Of a DNA stretch of 7,181 bases, positions 5,748 to 7,181 are shown one piece after another. Numbering within the stretch: the stretch's first letter is position 1; the number at the start of each line of letters is the position of its first letter. The notes under the pieces are model-generated. The model did not search any database. It was not told the DNA's origin and saw nothing but the letters and a program-made list of their open reading frames with translations. The translations under genes were made by a program, and so were the position numbers. This DNA comes from CAYUUR01 sp964510235 (GTDB lineage: Bacteria > Patescibacteriota > Saccharimonadia > Saccharimonadales > CAYUUR01): positions 1-7,181 of the forward strand of contig CAZEBF010000033.1 of the NCBI GenBank assembly GCA_964510235.1, written 5' to 3'.

Positions 5748-5775
5748 TTGCTTAAATGAATTGATCCCCTATAAT
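5748..5775 (+). promoter_or_regulatory. Promoter giving a probably leaderless kinase mRNA
   Basis: TTGCTT (5748-5753), 16 nt, TATAAT (5770-5775, perfect -10). The start point expected 6-8 nt after the -10 coincides with the A of ATG at 5782. No ribosome site fits between them. The transcript should therefore begin at or within a base or two of the start codon. Confidence 0.8.
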
Positions 5776-5781
5776 TACCGC

Positions 5782-6417
5782 ATGGAAGACCTCAAACAAA
5801 TACAAGAATTCAAAGACTGGCTGGGCACAGGAAGTATCAATCTTTTTGGCTCTCCCTACACCGGTAAAGACACGCAAGGCAAACGGCTAGCTGAGCTATT
5901 CGACGCACCACTTATTGGTAGTGGCGACATTCTGCGAAACGCCGAGATCCCCACAAACGTCAAAGAAATAATGCAAGCCGGCAAACTAGTGCCTAGCGAA
6001 GACTTTACTAGAATAATCCTGCCTTATCTGAGCCAACCAGAACTCAAAGACAAGCCATTAATACTAAGTTCTGTTGGTCGTTGGTCAGGCGAAGAAGTTG
6101 GTGTAATCGAAGCTCTCGAACAATCTGGCCACGAACTAAAAGCCGTAGTCGTACTAAACATTCCTGAGGAAGACGTCTGGGAGCGCTGGCGCAAAGCAAA
6201 TGAATTACACGATCGAGGCGAACGCCAGGACGACAGTGGCGAAGAGCTAATCAAAACGAGACTCGAGGAGTTCCGCACCAAAACACTGCCGGTTCTTAGT
6301 TATTACCGCCAAATGGGCATCTTACTAGAAGTTGACGGTACAAACGATCGCGACACCGTAGAGCACGACATCATCGCCAAATTACTAGAATTTTCCAAAG
6401 AAGCGTCCGATGAATAA
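5782..6417 (+). CDS. Adenylate-kinase-like nucleoside monophosphate kinase
   Basis: Transfers phosphate from ATP to an NMP, most likely AMP, in the cytoplasm. The 211-aa product has a P-loop GSPYTGKDT at 23-31, the AMP-side motif SGDILR (47-52, Arg52), the GKLVPSEDF segment (67-75), and an Arg in SSVGR at 96-100 where adenylate kinases have DGFPR. The C-terminal Arg-rich region includes RGERQDD (145-151) and a helix with R160 and R165, followed by YYRQMGILLEVDG. The LID is the short form without zinc Cys. The loss of the usual DGFP residues and the odd P-loop make this divergent, so I leave the symbol empty; it may be a second adenylate kinase or act on another NMP. An in-frame TTG at 5761 would extend it, but that start lies upstream of the -10 box. 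It overlaps the next gene by 8 nt. Confidence 0.85.
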   Translation: MEDLKQIQEFKDWLGTGSINLFGSPYTGKDTQGKRLAELFDAPLIGSGDILRNAEIPTNVKEIMQAGKLVPSEDFTRIILPYLSQPELKDKPLILSSVGRWSGEEVGVIEALEQSGHELKAVVVLNIPEEDVWERWRKANELHDRGERQDDSGEELIKTRLEEFRTKTLPVLSYYRQMGILLEVDGTNDRDTVEHDIIAKLLEFSKEASDE

Positions 6418-6862
6418 AGCACCGGACTTCTCACTGCCAGACCAAGATGGCAAGACTAGAACTTTGGGCGACTACAAAGGCAAATGGATAGTCGTATATT
6501 TTTACCCCAAAGATGACACGCCAGGATGCACTACCGAGGCTTGCAGCTTCCGTGACGAATACCAATACATCCAAGAACAAGGCGCTGAAGTTATAGGTAT
6601 CAGCAAAGATAGCCCAGCCTCACACAAAAAGTTTGCTGAGAAATACAACCTCAACTTCACACTTCTCAGCGACGAGTCACTCGACTCCATAAAAGCCTAC
6701 GGAGCTTGGGGTGAACGCAGCATGTATGGCCGTAAGTTCATGGGGATTATCCGCTCCACAAAAATAATCGACCCTGACGGCAACATTGTTCGCGAGTATC
6801 CTAAAGTCACGCCCAAAGATCACGCCGTACAAATCGTCAAAGACCTCAGATCCTTACAATAG
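6410..6862 (+). CDS. bcp: Thioredoxin-dependent peroxiredoxin, Bcp/PrxQ type
   Basis: Reduces hydrogen peroxide and organic hydroperoxides using thioredoxin-type reductants in the cytoplasm. The 150-aa product has the N-terminal APDFSLPDQDG motif, the catalytic YPKDDTPGCTTEAC with peroxidatic C40 (PxxxTxxC) and a resolving-type C45 five residues on, as in atypical two-Cys Bcp proteins, plus the catalytic Arg at R115 (GIIRSTKIIDPDG). The start MNKAPDF is a few residues shorter than many homologues but complete in the fold. ATG lies within the last codons of the kinase gene (8-nt overlap) with only a weak purine-rich site upstream, so translation is probably coupled. No terminator is clear after its TAG. 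Confidence 0.96.
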   Translation: MNKAPDFSLPDQDGKTRTLGDYKGKWIVVYFYPKDDTPGCTTEACSFRDEYQYIQEQGAEVIGISKDSPASHKKFAEKYNLNFTLLSDESLDSIKAYGAWGERSMYGRKFMGIIRSTKIIDPDGNIVREYPKVTPKDHAVQIVKDLRSLQ

Positions 6863-6884
6863 ACCCCGCAAACCCCTTTGACGG

Positions 6885-6913
6885 TTGCAGCCAAAGCCTG
6901 AGTTACCTATACT
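6885..6913 (+). promoter_or_regulatory. Promoter of the right-edge gene
   Basis: TTGCAG (6885-6890), 17 nt, TATACT (6908-6913). Start predicted near 6920, giving a leader of about 20 nt that holds AAGAGGG (6926-6932), a good ribosome site 7 nt before GTG at 6940. The right-edge gene is thus independent of bcp. Confidence 0.7.
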
Positions 6914-6939
6914 AAACCCATACATAAGAGGGTTGAGAC

Positions 6940-7181
6940 GTGAGTAGGTTACCGACGCCAGGGTCAGATGATGGAAATTGGGGCGATATTCTCAATGATT
7001 ATCTTGAGCAAGCTCATAAAGATGATGGCACGTTAAAAGACGACATCCTCACGGACGCCGCTATAGCTCCGGCAAATATCGACGGCGATACAGGAACACC
7101 AAGCTTGCGTACGCTCGGTGACGGCGCGCAACAAGCCTACCCAGGCTCGGCTGGCGCGGCCAATGCGGCAACGATTGCAGC
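6940..7181 (+). CDS. Partial gene: N-terminus of a phage-tail-fibre-like or surface protein
   Basis: Open from GTG at 6940 to the window edge, 80 codons seen. The product begins MSRLPTPGSDDGNWGDILND, then YLEQAHKDDGTL, and later SLRTLGDGAQQAYPG followed by an Ala/Gly-rich part. From memory this LPTPG..DG.WGDILN...H..DGTLK head and the SLRTLG.GA..A.PG block occur at the N termini of tail-fibre-like, lyase-like or other surface proteins in Saccharibacteria and Actinobacteria; the enzymatic or binding part would lie beyond the window. No signal peptide is present. The GTG start is chosen because AAGAGGG precedes it at 7 nt and a promoter lies just upstream. The actual function cannot be judged from this fragment. 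Confidence 0.7.
   Translation, partial: MSRLPTPGSDDGNWGDILNDYLEQAHKDDGTLKDDILTDAAIAPANIDGDTGTPSLRTLGDGAQQAYPGSAGAANAATIA

Noticed and set aside
5761..5781. TTG start extending the NMP kinase by seven codons
   Set aside because: The TTG lies upstream of the TATAAT box, so it would not be on the predicted transcript; the family N terminus fits ATG at 5782.

Overview
The window looks like chromosomal DNA of a streamlined bacterium, most likely a Candidatus Saccharibacteria (TM7) or related Patescibacteria genome. This rests on overall protein character, a heat-shock operon carrying a vitamin K epoxide reductase (VKOR) homologue, and a right-edge ORF with the N-terminal LPTPG..DG.WGDILN motif that I associate with these genomes. 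It is an inference, not a database result. UGA is used as a normal stop (hrcA and grpE both end in TGA), so the code is standard. A run of exactly 100 N inside dnaK shows that this is a scaffolded draft assembly.

Layout. Positions 1-342 hold no convincing ORF but a chain of adjacent helices, including a 159-nt imperfect hairpin at 107-265; this is a candidate structured RNA or RNA-like intergenic element. Positions 343-5429 on the minus strand form one tight operon, in transcription order: hrcA (repressor), grpE, a 71-aa acidic unknown, dnaK (broken by the N gap), a VKOR-family membrane thiol oxidoreductase, a 90-aa unknown with a CxxC, and dnaJ. Most junctions are ATGA or 8-nt overlaps, or gaps of roughly 10 to 50 nt, which implies co-transcription and translational coupling. 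Positions 5430-5781 are a long regulatory region. Positions 5782-6862 on the plus strand hold an adenylate-kinase-like NMP kinase overlapping a Bcp-type peroxiredoxin. From 6940 a separate gene starts, has its own promoter, and runs off the right edge.

Regulation. hrcA has a textbook promoter (TTGACA, 17 nt, TATTAT, minus strand) bracketed by two CIRCE operators, one overlapping the -35 box and one in the 5' leader. A third CIRCE-like palindrome with a 15-nt spacer lies about 178 bp further out. The last two are linked by a 182-bp imperfect inverted repeat (5499-5680). Its stem deviates from Watson-Crick pairing mainly by G-T/G-U wobbles on the plus strand, with no A-C mismatch seen, so it may be conserved as a plus-strand RNA hairpin. 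The HrcA encoded here is only about 233 aa and appears to lack the middle of the protein.

How the genes fit together. HrcA controls the operon; DnaK, DnaJ and GrpE form the Hsp70 cycle; VKOR forms disulfides at the membrane, possibly with a partner outside this window. Bcp reduces peroxides. The window therefore combines protein folding with thiol and redox homeostasis.
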